This document shows, in pieces, positions 44,227 to 54,171 of a stretch of DNA of 64,000 nt (position 1 is the stretch's first letter; each line of letters starts with the position of its first letter). Source of the stretch: CAYOHR01 sp964512145. GTDB lineage: Bacteria; Bacteroidota; Bacteroidia; Flavobacteriales_G; JALEGO01. A program made the translations under genes and the position numbers. The notes beneath the pieces were generated by a model that was not told the origin of the DNA, ran no database searches, and saw only the letters and a list, made by a program, of their open reading frames with translations. The stretch spans positions 8,329 to 72,328 of the forward strand of contig CAZEIM010000010.1 of assembly GCA_964512145.1 (NCBI GenBank). The letters run 5' to 3'.

Positions 44227-45549
44227 ATGGCTAAAGAAACAATTCATAAAAATCGTATAATAGATACTGATAATACATGTATTCTATTTATAGATATGAA
44301 TAGTTTTTTTGCCAGTTGTGAGCAACAGGTAAATTATTACTTACGTGGTAGGCCGGTAGCAGTATGTGTATATACCGGAAAATTTGGAGCTATTATATCC
44401 CCATCTATTGAGGCAAAAAATAAAGGAGTAAAAACAGGTATGCGTTTAAATGATGCTGTGCAAATTTGTCCTGATCTTATTCCAATAGAAACACATCCCA
44501 GTAGGTATAGAGAGTTTCATCAAAAAATCATGGGTGTTTTAAAAAAATACTCAGAACACGTCATTCCTAAAAGTATTGATGAGGCTATAGTTGATTTAAC
44601 GGGCTACCATTTAGTATATAAAAATAAAGAAATTTTAGCTAAAAAAATTAAACAAGATATAACTCAACACGTAGGGGATTGGCTTCAATGTTCCATTGGT
44701 ATTGCTCCGAATGTTTTTTTAGCCAAGTTAGCTACCGAAATTCAAAAGCCGAACGGTTTAGTCGTAATTACAAAAGAAAATATTGATACTATATTATCTC
44801 ATTTAAAACTTACTGATTTACCGGGTATTGCTAAGGGAATGGAGTTGCAATTAAATCAAATTGGAATATTTACCCCATTACAACTCAAAAATATATCTGG
44901 GATTGATTTAAAGAGAAAACTAAAAAGTGTAGTTGGGTATTATTGGTATTGTAGGTTAAATTTTTTAGAGGTTGATTTAACTATGAAAAATTATAAGAGC
45001 ATGCAAGCTATGCGTCAAATTTCTCAAAAACAAAGACAGTCTGTACAAGGTTTAATAGATTTATTTCACGCATTATGTTTTACATTAGAAAGACGAATGT
45101 TTAAACAAGATGTTTTATGCAAAAAAATTTATTTTCAGACAAGGTATGAAAACAATACGTATTGGAAACAAAAAATATTATTAAATCAACCTACACGAAA
45201 TGCGTCTAAAATCATTGAGCATATTTCATTTAAAATTGAACAATTTGAAAAAACACATGTAGAACAAGGTATATTTAATAAATTTATTACATCTATATCT
45301 GTTGCGGTATCAGACTTTGTTCAAACTGATGTACTACAAATTGATTTATTTGAAAATAATGTAAAGGATTTTCATTTACAAAAAACCGTATACGAATTAA
45401 AAGATAAGTATGGTTCGGATAAAATTGTAAAAGCTATAGAACTTACAGAGGAAAAAATATTGAAGGATGTTATTGGTTTTGGATCGGTAAAAGATATGTA
45501 TATAGCCAATAATGAAGGGTATATGGATGTTGGGTTTGATGTTATGTAA
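44227..45549 (+). CDS. Y-family translesion DNA polymerase (DinB/UmuC-like)
   Basis: 440 aa. Catalytic carboxylates are visible: D23 in ILFIDMNSFFASCEQQ and D118-E119 in PKSIDEAIVDLT. The palm/finger block RGRPVAVCVYTGKFGAIISP and GVKTGMRLNDAVQICPDLI is typical. A helix-hairpin-helix segment (LPGIAKGMELQLNQIGIFTP) and a little-finger domain follow. It is longer than DinB (~350 aa) and closer to UmuC in length. No umuD or lexA gene is adjacent. No strong promoter match is seen; the inverted repeat upstream is the most notable regulatory candidate. Performs error-prone lesion bypass. Confidence 0.9.
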   Translation: MAKETIHKNRIIDTDNTCILFIDMNSFFASCEQQVNYYLRGRPVAVCVYTGKFGAIISPSIEAKNKGVKTGMRLNDAVQICPDLIPIETHPSRYREFHQKIMGVLKKYSEHVIPKSIDEAIVDLTGYHLVYKNKEILAKKIKQDITQHVGDWLQCSIGIAPNVFLAKLATEIQKPNGLVVITKENIDTILSHLKLTDLPGIAKGMELQLNQIGIFTPLQLKNISGIDLKRKLKSVVGYYWYCRLNFLEVDLTMKNYKSMQAMRQISQKQRQSVQGLIDLFHALCFTLERRMFKQDVLCKKIYFQTRYENNTYWKQKILLNQPTRNASKIIEHISFKIEQFEKTHVEQGIFNKFITSISVAVSDFVQTDVLQIDLFENNVKDFHLQKTVYELKDKYGSDKIVKAIELTEEKILKDVIGFGSVKDMYIANNEGYMDVGFDVM

Positions 45550-46186
45550 TTTTATCTATTACGTTTAATAAAACTTCTGGCACAATTTCATGTCCACCCT
45601 TAAAATGTATCCATTCACAAAAAATGGATTCTAATTCTAACTTTTGTTTTACTTTTTGTATTTCTTCTTGGCTAATGTACACATCGTTATCACCGGCAAC
45701 ACAAAAACAAGTTTTAGTTTTAAATGAATCAAATTTGGAATCATCGGGGATATTTCCGGCATACCAAATAATGTAGTTAATTGAATGCTTAGTTTTTGAT
45801 ATCCATCGGCTTATCGTTGCTGTTCCTTGTGAAAATCCTAATACAATAATCTTTTGTTTAGGTGTTATTTTGTTTTTTATTTCATGTTCATATAATTTAT
45901 CCAGCCAACGTATATAATCTTGTATATCATCCTCTCGGTCTTCTTTGGTCATCCACGATGCTACCACCTTTCCATTAAATCCTCCCCAGTAAAAACGATG
46001 CAATCCCTCAGGAGCTATTATGTAATGAATTTCAGGTGATAAAAATGTGAATTTTTTTAAAAAATAGTTAGCTAGTTGTCCGTAGCCATGACAAACAATC
46101 CAAACGTACCGTGTATTCTCACTTAAATTTCCATATGTAAAATATCGTGCGGTTTTTTGAATACTTATATTATGCTTTTCTATCAT
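45542..46186 (-). CDS. Alpha/beta hydrolase (phospholipase/carboxylesterase-like)
   Basis: 214 aa. The fold is shown by VWIVCHGYGQLANYF (oxyanion HG), the nucleophile elbow LGFSQGTATIS with the catalytic serine, AGDNDVYIS with the acid, and KGGHEIVPE with the histidine. Close to the predicted-esterase (YpfH/LysoPL-type) family; no signal peptide, so cytoplasmic. Its 3' end overlaps the polymerase 3' end by eight bases (convergent), and its start overlaps the GT39-type gene by 17 bases. Substrate unknown. Confidence 0.87.
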   Translation of the reverse strand: MIEKHNISIQKTARYFTYGNLSENTRYVWIVCHGYGQLANYFLKKFTFLSPEIHYIIAPEGLHRFYWGGFNGKVVASWMTKEDREDDIQDYIRWLDKLYEHEIKNKITPKQKIIVLGFSQGTATISRWISKTKHSINYIIWYAGNIPDDSKFDSFKTKTCFCVAGDNDVYISQEEIQKVKQKLELESIFCEWIHFKGGHEIVPEVLLNVIDKIT

Positions 46187-47578
46187 ATTTTTTGTGATAA
46201 TACAATGTGTAAGAATTAAAAGGGACAGGTATGTTGTTGTAGTATTTTTCTACTAAATTTTGTAACACATCAAAATAGTATGGGAGCGTATTTGCGTTGT
46301 TTAAAAAACTTTGAGGGTTATGAGATATTAATATAAAGTCTGGAAAAGTATGTACAATAGCATTTAATTCTTCAGATTGATAATTTATTTGCTTTGTAGT
46401 ATTTAGCATTAAGGGATATTTTGTAATAAATCGTGTAGGAGAGAGCTTTTGAAGTTTAAAATATACTTGAGGTTCGGATCCCATAATATATAATGAGGCA
46501 GATTTCGGAATGGTGTTTTGTAAATATTCTGTTAGGGTTTCTGTCTCAGTAATGGGCTCTCTAGGATAACTTATTTGAGCAAATAAAATTGGTTGCATGG
46601 TTAAATATTTTCCATATGAATAGCATTGGTAAGTTATAGCTAAAGAAAAAAGGATTAAAAGTATACGTGTGTTTATTTTTTCAACATTTAATAATCCATG
46701 TACTAATAAAAAAACAAATAGAGGTGTTAAAACAATATAATATCTTGGAATAGGAGCATTTATTAATGAAATACATGAAAAAATAAAAATAATAAAAAAT
46801 ATTCTTATGTTTTTATTTTTAAAAAGGGTAAAAAATACACTCAGGAATAAAACCATAAAAGGAAAAAATATTTTGTAAAAATATTTTGCATGTATTACCC
46901 ACCTATTATTGGACGCAAAGCTTTTTGCATACAATAGGTTATATAAAAAAGCAGATTCTAACATATACCAAAAAACTCCGGATATTAACACAGGAAGTAA
47001 AAATAAAACACAGGTAATACACAAAATAATAATCCAATATAGAATGTTTTTTATGTTTAATAAGCTCTTGTTTTTAATAAGAAATGCTACTAAAATACCA
47101 AAGCATAGTACTACAGCTATAGNNNNNNNNNNNNNNNNNNTATAGGTTTAATAAAAAACAATAATACACTCAAGATTATAATAAACGAAAATCTCCAAAA
47201 TGCAGAATAATTTGCTTCAAAAAAATATAATATTGAACACAACGGCAATAACATAAAAAGTTCAGTATTTGCCACACTATTCCAAAAAAGTGGTATTGGA
47301 AATGACGACATAATAATGAATACAATACCAGCAATTAAAGGAGTATATTTTGATTTTTTTTCAAAAATTTTATATACTAAATATGAGGCTATTCCTATGC
47401 TTATGGATAATAATAAACGAATACTCCAAAGAGAATTTCCAAAAACTTTAATACACATAAAGTATATATATATTATTACCGGTGGTTTTTGAATAAAAAA
47501 GTCTTTATACCAAGTAGTGCCTTTGGATATACTCCATGCGGCATAAGCGTATTCTCCTTCGTCTCGTTCAATGGGCAT
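46170..47578 (-). CDS. GT39/ArnT-like membrane glycosyltransferase, split by an assembly gap
   Basis: One gene interrupted by an 18-base N run. The N-terminal part begins at ATG 47578 with MPIERDEGEYAYAAWS, carrying the D-E motif of the first periplasmic loop of GT-C enzymes, and PPVIIYIYFMCIKVFG. The part after the gap runs on with further helices and a C-terminal soluble region. The two frames differ by one, so the gap length is wrong mod 3. The frame stays open upstream of 47578 and encodes a hydrophobic helix (about NYFILLFFITLSIAIRW) that the family needs as its first membrane segment, but no ATG is there. A CTG at 47653 is a possible start. Probably uses the polyprenyl-phosphate sugar made by the adjacent GT2. 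Confidence 0.83.
47123..47140. other. Assembly gap (18 N)
   Basis: Run of N inside the GT39-like gene; coding frames on the two sides are out of register. Confidence 0.99.
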
Positions 47579-47642
47579 AGTAAATGTATTCCACCGAATA
47601 GCTATGGAAAGAGTAATGAAAAAAAGTAGTATAAAATAATTT

Positions 47643-48398
47643 TTAGTATTCAGCTTTGTTAATTTGGTATCGTTTATAATGCAAGATTTTTTTTCTGTTT
47701 AAAAAATGCTCAAAGGATGTTTTTAATACCTCTACACCATATTTTACACTTCTGGTAAAATTTATAGATGATGCTTCTTTAAAATATTTTGTTGGGCAAG
47801 AAATTTCAGCAATCTTATAATTTGCATAAATAATTTGTGAGAGCATTTGATTATCAAACACGAAATCGTTCGAGTTAATATCTAGGGGTAATGATTTTAA
47901 TACCTTGGATGAAAATGCTCTGTATCCGGTATGGTATTCTGATAGTTTATGATTGCATAAAATATTTTGAACAAGGGTTAAAAAGCGGTTAGCAATATAT
48001 TTATACATAGGCATACCTCCTTCCAATGCGCCTTTTCCTAAAATTCGAGAGCCTAATACAACATCGTATAAGCCAATATCTATGAGGTGAATCATCGATT
48101 TTAATAACAATGGAGTATATTGGTAATCGGGGTGTAACATAACTACAATGTCGGCATTTAAGCTCAAGGCTTTTGCATAACATGTTTTTTGATTTCCTCC
48201 ATATCCTAAATTTCTGTTGTGTTGTATAATATGTTTTATTCCTAACTTTTTAGCAACTTCAACAGTGTTATCGGTACTACAATCATCTACCAGCACTATT
48301 TCATCCACAATGGATGTGTCAATTTCATGAAATGTTTTTTCTAATGTTTGCCCGGCATTATAGGCAGGCATGACAATTACTACTTTTTTTTTACTCAC
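47643..48398 (-). CDS. Glycosyltransferase family 2, dolichol/polyprenyl-phosphate mannose synthase-like
   Basis: 251 aa, start GTG. VVIVMPAYNAGQTLEKTFHE, IVLVDDCSTDNTVEVA, RNLGYGGNQKTCYAKAL and the metal-binding segment VVMLHPDYQYTP (D-x-D replaced by HPD) are typical of DPM1-like GT2 enzymes; EYHTGYRAFSSKVL follows. There are no C-terminal membrane helices. The enzyme probably loads a sugar on polyprenyl phosphate, feeding the GT39-like enzyme encoded next to it. It is divergent from the lipoprotein gene with 146 bases between. Confidence 0.88.
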   Translation of the reverse strand: MSKKKVVIVMPAYNAGQTLEKTFHEIDTSIVDEIVLVDDCSTDNTVEVAKKLGIKHIIQHNRNLGYGGNQKTCYAKALSLNADIVVMLHPDYQYTPLLLKSMIHLIDIGLYDVVLGSRILGKGALEGGMPMYKYIANRFLTLVQNILCNHKLSEYHTGYRAFSSKVLKSLPLDINSNDFVFDNQMLSQIIYANYKIAEISCPTKYFKEASSINFTRSVKYGVEVLKTSFEHFLNRKKILHYKRYQINKAEY

Positions 48399-48506
48399 TG
48401 TATTTCATTTAAATATGAATTGAATATTTAATGTTAACTATGTTGTTTATACAATATTAATGAAATGATTTCTTTTGAAACATATAGAGTATTTTAAATG
48501 ATGCTG

Positions 48507-48514
48507 TATTTTTG
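48507..48514 (+). promoter_or_regulatory. -7 promoter element of the EF-hand-like lipoprotein gene
   Basis: TATTTTTG, exact TAnnTTTG, 30 bases before the ATG at 48545. No -33 TTG at the expected distance. Confidence 0.45.
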
Positions 48515-48544
48515 TTAACACAATAAATAATTTAATGGGTTGAT

Positions 48545-49321
48545 ATGCTTAAAAATATACATTTCTTACTAAGTATTCTAATTTTAATAAGTTATGGATG
48601 CTCTAATTTTTCTCAAAAAAGTAAAAAAAACATCTCAAAAAATGAGAAAAATACGCTTGAGTTAGCTCATGATACTATAAATTATACCTTACTACCCTTT
48701 TATACAAAACATACCTCGGATTATATTTTTATTCCTTTACAGTTTAAAGAGCATAGCTCTAAAAGTATGATAAGTAAGTGGTCAGATTTTGATTATGAAA
48801 AATCACGTTCTTCTAAAGATTTTTCCTATATTTTTAATATACTCATTTATAATGTAAAAACAGCAGAAAAGTATTTATTAGAAGAGAATAACCCTATTAT
48901 AATTCATCAACCGTTTTTCACATATAACGAAAGAATGTATCATAAATCAGATGTTGTTGATGTTATACCCTCTGAATTTTTAAATTATGACAGCTTGTTT
49001 TTTTATGAAGTTATATCTTTTGACTACAATAAAGATTCAATATTATCAATGGAAGATCCTGTATATTTATATACTTCAAATGCACAAGGAAAAAATTTCC
49101 AATCTATTTCCCCGAATAATCAACACGTTATAAATTGGTATATTCTTAAATCTGATGTCTTTATGTATACTTTAAAAGATGTTAATAAAGATAATTTGTT
49201 GAACGATAAGGATGAAGTAAGTTTATATAAGTACAATATACTTAATAATTCAATGATCGAGGTGGTTACTGAAAATGATCGGAAAAATATAAACCAATAC
49301 GTACAAAAACACTGGAAATAA
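48545..49321 (+). CDS. Lipoprotein with two EF-hand-like loops, function unknown
   Basis: 258 aa. The signal sequence ends in a lipobox (LISYGCSN), so it is lipid anchored. The mature region starts with a Lys/Ser/Asn-rich linker. Near the C-terminus are two calcium-loop-like stretches, DYNKDSILSMED and DVNKDNLLNDKDE, about 50 residues apart, separated by FQSISPNNQHVINWYIL. The second has the D-x-N-x-D-x-L-x-x-x-D-E layout of an EF-hand or dockerin loop. I do not recognise a named family. It is monocistronic by position: divergent from the GT2 gene and convergent with the T9SS plug-like gene. Confidence 0.8.
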   Translation: MLKNIHFLLSILILISYGCSNFSQKSKKNISKNEKNTLELAHDTINYTLLPFYTKHTSDYIFIPLQFKEHSSKSMISKWSDFDYEKSRSSKDFSYIFNILIYNVKTAEKYLLEENNPIIIHQPFFTYNERMYHKSDVVDVIPSEFLNYDSLFFYEVISFDYNKDSILSMEDPVYLYTSNAQGKNFQSISPNNQHVINWYILKSDVFMYTLKDVNKDNLLNDKDEVSLYKYNILNNSMIEVVTENDRKNINQYVQKHWK

Positions 49322-49322
49322 T

Positions 49323-50633
49323 TTATGGATTTCTAGTGTTTAGAGTGGCATACCCTATAATTTTATCATGCAAATCGGATAAACCTTTGTAGTATACAAT
49401 AATGAAGTAATTATTTTCTGTTTCCCATCTCTCACCTTCGGTTTCAATAAATGAAATTTGTTTTGTTTCTTCATCAAGTGTTGCATACAAATAATTATGT
49501 AAACCTTGTTTAATGGTGATTTTTTTCTCATACCTTCTGGTTTCTTGATTATATTCCATCAAACAATTTTTATTGAAGGCATATTCACAAAAGGAGCTTT
49601 CTATATAAACATTTTTACCAAAGGGAGGCCCCAAAAGTGAAAAATATGTTTCCATATACTCAGTTTCGGTGTTATGATTTCTAGAAATTTCACTTTGTAT
49701 AATTTTTTGTCCATTTAAGTCTTGCCAAAATTCATATTTTTTATTCGACATACGCTGATCAATATTTAAAATCGTTTTTATTGGGCTCTCTAATATATAC
49801 TCATGTACATTTAAGGTTTTGTATTGATAGCTTTTCAAGTCTAAATTTCTAAATTCACTGCCCCCTCTAAAAATATTTTTATCGGTAAAACTAAACTCCA
49901 TTTCGTACCCTCTAATAAAACTTGGTTGTAAATTATCTTGAATTCTATGCCAGTTAAAGTTTTGTAATACCGTTACATGTAAATTCTGATAAGGATTTAC
50001 AATATTTAAATTTTCATGATTAATAAGTAATTTTAATTCTTGTCCAGTGTATTTTTCATCGGGATTGTTGGTTCTTATGACTCTACTTCTAACATCTACT
50101 TTTGTTTCATAAATTATAAAACGTTTGGTAATTATTAAATCGTTTTTATCACCATTTTCATAAACTTTTAATAAAAAATTTCCACTCACACTAAATTGCA
50201 CATAATCATTTGGCAACTCTAGAGTATAGTTTATGTATTTTGAAAATAAACATGCAGAATATTCATAATGATTTAATAAATTTTCCGGTGAACCTTCTAA
50301 ATATTGAGATGAAATTAAATCAGCAGGAGTCCAATCTTTATTGCATAGTATAATCTCATAAAAATAGTCTTTAGGATATCCATCTAAATCATCAAAAGAA
50401 AAAATTAATTTTTCTTCTTTATTTAATTGAATAATAGGTGGACTAATGGAATTTACTGAATTGTAAAATAAAATAGTCTTTATATTGGGTTTATATACAT
50501 AATCTTCATATTTTAAATAACTTCCTGTATACTCGTCAGGAACTATAGACATTAAATGTATTTGTGAAATAAATAATATAAACGTAATTAAATACGCGTT
50601 TGTACTTTTTTTAATGGTTTTATTTGCTAGCAT
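49323..50633 (-). CDS. DUF5103 protein, T9SS plug-like
   Basis: 436 aa with an N-terminal signal sequence. The N-terminal part (SISPPIIQLNKEEKLIFSFD, DLDGYPKDYFYEIILCNKDW) and the later block ENLNIVNPYQNLHVTVLQN, DKNIFRGGSEFRNLDLKS and GPPFGKNVYI match the DUF5103 family. In Flavobacterium johnsoniae a protein of this family acts as the Plug that closes the periplasmic side of the T9SS SprA translocon. Its presence fits the six T9SS-type cargo genes in the window. No other T9SS component gene is nearby. Assignment as Plug rests on family recognition, not on alignment. Confidence 0.85.
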   Translation of the reverse strand: MLANKTIKKSTNAYLITFILFISQIHLMSIVPDEYTGSYLKYEDYVYKPNIKTILFYNSVNSISPPIIQLNKEEKLIFSFDDLDGYPKDYFYEIILCNKDWTPADLISSQYLEGSPENLLNHYEYSACLFSKYINYTLELPNDYVQFSVSGNFLLKVYENGDKNDLIITKRFIIYETKVDVRSRVIRTNNPDEKYTGQELKLLINHENLNIVNPYQNLHVTVLQNFNWHRIQDNLQPSFIRGYEMEFSFTDKNIFRGGSEFRNLDLKSYQYKTLNVHEYILESPIKTILNIDQRMSNKKYEFWQDLNGQKIIQSEISRNHNTETEYMETYFSLLGPPFGKNVYIESSFCEYAFNKNCLMEYNQETRRYEKKITIKQGLHNYLYATLDEETKQISFIETEGERWETENNYFIIVYYKGLSDLHDKIIGYATLNTRNP

Positions 50634-50781
50634 AGTATGGCAATTATAACGTAATTTTTACTTTACTAGTGTTTTTATATAAATATTTTAGAAAATAAGG
50701 ATTGTAATTATTTTGTATTTTATTAATAATCAGTTTTTTAATTTAAATCACATCAAAATTGTGTTAATTTTATGCAAAATA

Positions 50782-50813
50782 TTGTAAATATTATAACACA
50801 AATTTTACATTTG
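50782..50813 (+). promoter_or_regulatory. Promoter of the nqr operon
   Basis: TTG (50782-50784), 21 bases, then TACATTTG (50806-50813), 26 bases before the nqrA ATG. Exact -33/-7 promoter for nqrABCDEF. Confidence 0.75.
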
Positions 50814-50839
50814 CGCGTCATACACATTGTTACTTTATC

Positions 50840-52192
50840 ATGTCAAAAAATATTATTAAAATACGTAAAGGGGCAGACATTAAGCTTAAAGGTAAAGCTA
50901 ATAATGTTCTCTTTTCTGATGTTAATTCAGAAACGTATGCATTAAAACCTACCGATTTTCATGGTATTATTCCTAGATTATCTGTAAAAATAGGAGATGA
51001 AGTAAAAGCAGGCTCTGTATTGTTTAAAGATAAAAAAAATGAGGCTCTAGTTTTTTGTTCTCCGGTAAGTGGTGAGATCGTGGATATAATTCGAGGAGAT
51101 CGTAGGGCTTTGTTAGAAATTAAAATTTTAGCCGATAAAGAAATAAAATATTTAGATTGTGGTAAGGCCGATATTCAAAAGCTAAGTAAGGAGCAAGTAA
51201 TTGAAAAGCTAATGAATTCAGGACTATGGCCATATATTATGCAAAGGCCATTTTCTGTTATTGCAGATCCAACCAAAGACTGTAAATCTTTTTTTGTATC
51301 TGGTTTTGACTCTAGTCCTTTAGCTCCTGATTACGGCTATGCATTAGAAAAAGATCAGGCTTACTTACAAACAGGCTTTGATGTTATCAGAAAATTAACC
51401 GATGGAAAAGTATATTTAGGATTGGATGCGGATAAAAATAATCCTACATTTTTAGAAAACATTCAAAATGTTGAAAAACATTATTTTTCAGGTAAGCATC
51501 CTAAAGGAAATGTTGGCGTTCAAATTCATCATATTGATCCTATTAACAAAGGGGAACAAGTTTGGTATACCGATATTTGGAATTTAGTATATATTGGAAA
51601 ACTATTTTCAGAGGGAATATATGACGTTAAAAAAAGAATTGCTGTAACGGGTTCAGAATTAAATGAAACAGGATATGCAGAGGTAATTTCTGGATGCTCT
51701 ATTAAAAATATTGTACAAAATAGATTATCGAATACTAATGTTCGAATTATTAGTGGAAATGTTCTTACCGGAGATAAAATCCCTTCTGATGGATATTTAG
51801 GTTTTTATCATAATCAGTTAACAGTTATTCCCGAATCTACCGAGCCTGAATTTTTTGGTTGGGCTATACCAAATCCCAATAAACTAAGTTTTTCTAGAGC
51901 GTTATTAAGTTGGTTAACACCTAATAAAGAATACAGATTAAATACTGCGTTAAACGGAGAGGAAAGAGCATTTGTTGTAACCGGTGAAATGGAGAAGTTT
52001 TTACCAATGGATATTTATCCTATGCAACTTTTAAAATCAATTTTGGTTAAAGATATTGAACGTATGGAAAATTTAGGCATATATGAGATAGCTCCCGAAG
52101 ATTTTGCTTTATGTGAATTTGCTAATACATCTAAAATAGATATTCAAAAATTAGTTAGAGAAGGATTAGATTTAATAAAAGAAGAGTGTTAA
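50840..52192 (+). CDS. nqrA: Na+-translocating NADH:quinone reductase subunit A
   Basis: 450 aa, normal length. The N-terminus IKIRKGADIKLKGKANN, the barrel-sandwich block PRLSVKIGDEVKAGSVLFKD, GLWPYIMQRPFSVIADPTK and HPKGNVGVQIHHIDP are NqrA landmarks. It is the peripheral cytoplasmic subunit near the quinone site. Followed after one base by nqrB. Confidence 0.97.
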   Translation: MSKNIIKIRKGADIKLKGKANNVLFSDVNSETYALKPTDFHGIIPRLSVKIGDEVKAGSVLFKDKKNEALVFCSPVSGEIVDIIRGDRRALLEIKILADKEIKYLDCGKADIQKLSKEQVIEKLMNSGLWPYIMQRPFSVIADPTKDCKSFFVSGFDSSPLAPDYGYALEKDQAYLQTGFDVIRKLTDGKVYLGLDADKNNPTFLENIQNVEKHYFSGKHPKGNVGVQIHHIDPINKGEQVWYTDIWNLVYIGKLFSEGIYDVKKRIAVTGSELNETGYAEVISGCSIKNIVQNRLSNTNVRIISGNVLTGDKIPSDGYLGFYHNQLTVIPESTEPEFFGWAIPNPNKLSFSRALLSWLTPNKEYRLNTALNGEERAFVVTGEMEKFLPMDIYPMQLLKSILVKDIERMENLGIYEIAPEDFALCEFANTSKIDIQKLVREGLDLIKEEC

Positions 52193-52193
52193 T

Positions 52194-53378
52194 ATGAAGC
52201 CAATACGTAAATTTTTAGACACAAAAATTAAACCTCATTTTGAAAAAGGGGGGAAGTTAGAAAAGTTTTATCCGGCTTATGATGCCATTGATACTTTTTT
52301 ATACGTTCCTGCTCATGCAACTCATAGTGGTTCACACATACGAGATGGTATAGACTTAAAAAGAACTATGTCAACCGTTATTAATGCATTGTTACCTTGT
52401 TTACTATTTGGAATTTGGAATACAGGGCATCAACATTATGCCGCAATTGGTGAATTTACGGCTATTTCAGAAGGGTTTTGGGATAAAATATTATTTGGCT
52501 TATTAAAAGTATTGCCTATTGTTGTAGTTTCCTATGCAGTGGGTTTAGGAATAGAGTTTACGTTTTCAGTGATTAAAAAACATTCGGTAGAAGAAGGTTT
52601 TTTAGTTTCTGGAATGTTGATTCCTTTAGTTTTACCTGCAGATATTCCTTTATGGATGGTTGCTGTAGCCACAGCTTTTGCTGTAATTATTGGTAAAGAA
52701 GTTTTTGGCGGTACAGGTATGAATATATTAAATGTAGCATTAACTGCTCGAGCATTTTTATTTTTTGCATATCCTACGTACATGTCGGGAGATCAAGTGT
52801 GGATTGCAGATGGTGTAGATGCTGTATCGGGAGCTACTGCTTTAGGTGATGCGGCTAATAAAATGCCTATCGATCAATTTAACGCTAAATATTCACTCAT
52901 GGATGCTTTTTGGGGCTTTATTCCAGGTTCTATAGGTGAAACAAGTGTTGTGGCGTGTTTAATTGGAGCATTAATACTTTTAGTAACAGGCATAGGAAGT
53001 TGGAGAATTATGTTATCCATGACTATTGGTGCATATGTAATGGCCACTATATTTAACGCATTTTCATCATCTTTTCCAGAAAGTACACTTATGGCAATTG
53101 ATCCGTTACATCATTTATTTTTAGGAAGTTTCTTTTTCGCTATGGTTTTTATGGCTACAGACCCTGTTACGGCCTCACAAACAAATACAGGTAAATGGAT
53201 TTACGGATTTTTATGCGGTTTTATAGGTATTATGTTAAGAGTTTTTAATCCGGCATATCCCGAAGGTTTTATGTTGGCTATATTATTTATGAACGTTATG
53301 GCGCCATTAATTGATCATTATGTGGTTCAAGCAAACATAAATAGAAGATTAAGAAGATTAAAACTAGTAAAGTTATAA
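52194..53378 (+). CDS. nqrB: Na+-translocating NADH:quinone reductase subunit B
   Basis: 394 aa with about ten helices. KRTMSTVINALLPCLLFGIW, GGTGMNILNVALTARAFLFF and the flavinylation motif VSGATALGDA with the FMN-attachment threonine near residue 215 are present. The covalent FMN is added by ApbE, encoded at the end of this cluster. This subunit carries the sodium path and riboflavin/FMN centres. Confidence 0.97.
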   Translation: MKPIRKFLDTKIKPHFEKGGKLEKFYPAYDAIDTFLYVPAHATHSGSHIRDGIDLKRTMSTVINALLPCLLFGIWNTGHQHYAAIGEFTAISEGFWDKILFGLLKVLPIVVVSYAVGLGIEFTFSVIKKHSVEEGFLVSGMLIPLVLPADIPLWMVAVATAFAVIIGKEVFGGTGMNILNVALTARAFLFFAYPTYMSGDQVWIADGVDAVSGATALGDAANKMPIDQFNAKYSLMDAFWGFIPGSIGETSVVACLIGALILLVTGIGSWRIMLSMTIGAYVMATIFNAFSSSFPESTLMAIDPLHHLFLGSFFFAMVFMATDPVTASQTNTGKWIYGFLCGFIGIMLRVFNPAYPEGFMLAILFMNVMAPLIDHYVVQANINRRLRRLKLVKL

Positions 53379-53381
53379 TAT

Positions 53382-54161
53382 ATGAATGTAAATAGTAACA
53401 CGTACACATTTACTTTTGCAGCTATTATGGTAGTTGTTACAGGCTTATTATTAGCCTTTGCTGCAGAAGGTCTTAAACCTTTTCAAAACGAAAATGTTAA
53501 AAGAGAAAAAATGCAAAATATTTTGTCCTCTGTGGGAATTGTTGTAGATGCTGAAAAAGCCGAAGAATCATTTAATCAATATATTATTGAACAAGTTATT
53601 ATAGATGGTAATGGATCGGTAAAACAAACTAATAAAAAAGCATTTGACATCGATGTATTAAAAGATTATAAATCAGGATTAAACTCTATTTATGCACAAT
53701 ACAAATCTGATGTTGCTGGAATGAGAGCTCAATTACTGAAGTTTGGTTCTGATGGAGCAGAGTACCCTTTATTTGTATGTAAAAAAGAGGATGGTAGTAT
53801 TAATTATATCTTACCTTTAGTAGGGAAAGGTTTATGGGGACCTATATGGGGGTATGTTGCTCTTGACAAAGATTTAAATACGTGTGTTGGAGCTACATTC
53901 GATCATAAATCAGAAACACCCGGTTTAGGAGCAGAAATTAAAGAAAGTTGGTTTCAGGCTAACTTTATAGGAAAAAAACTATTTGATGCATCCGGGAATT
54001 TTAACTCTATTCGTGTTGTAAAAGGAGGAGCCGATCCAAATGATTTACATGGAGTTGATGCAATTAGTGGAGGAACTATTACAAGTATGGGATTGGATGA
54101 AATGATATACAGAACACTGGCAATATACGAGCCTTATTTTAAGTCTAAATCAAACGCATAA
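53382..54161 (+). CDS. nqrC: Na+-translocating NADH:quinone reductase subunit C
   Basis: 259 aa. One N-terminal helix (FAAIMVVVTGLLLAFAAEGL), then a periplasmic FMN-binding domain with KGLWGPIWGYVALD, FDHKSETPGLGAEIKE and the flavinylation site GVDAISGGTITSMG. The attachment threonine is about T232; the motif reads S-G-G-T where S-G-A-T is more usual. Separated from nqrB by three bases and nqrD by ten. Confidence 0.97.
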   Translation: MNVNSNTYTFTFAAIMVVVTGLLLAFAAEGLKPFQNENVKREKMQNILSSVGIVVDAEKAEESFNQYIIEQVIIDGNGSVKQTNKKAFDIDVLKDYKSGLNSIYAQYKSDVAGMRAQLLKFGSDGAEYPLFVCKKEDGSINYILPLVGKGLWGPIWGYVALDKDLNTCVGATFDHKSETPGLGAEIKESWFQANFIGKKLFDASGNFNSIRVVKGGADPNDLHGVDAISGGTITSMGLDEMIYRTLAIYEPYFKSKSNA

Positions 54162-54171
54162 TATAATTTAT

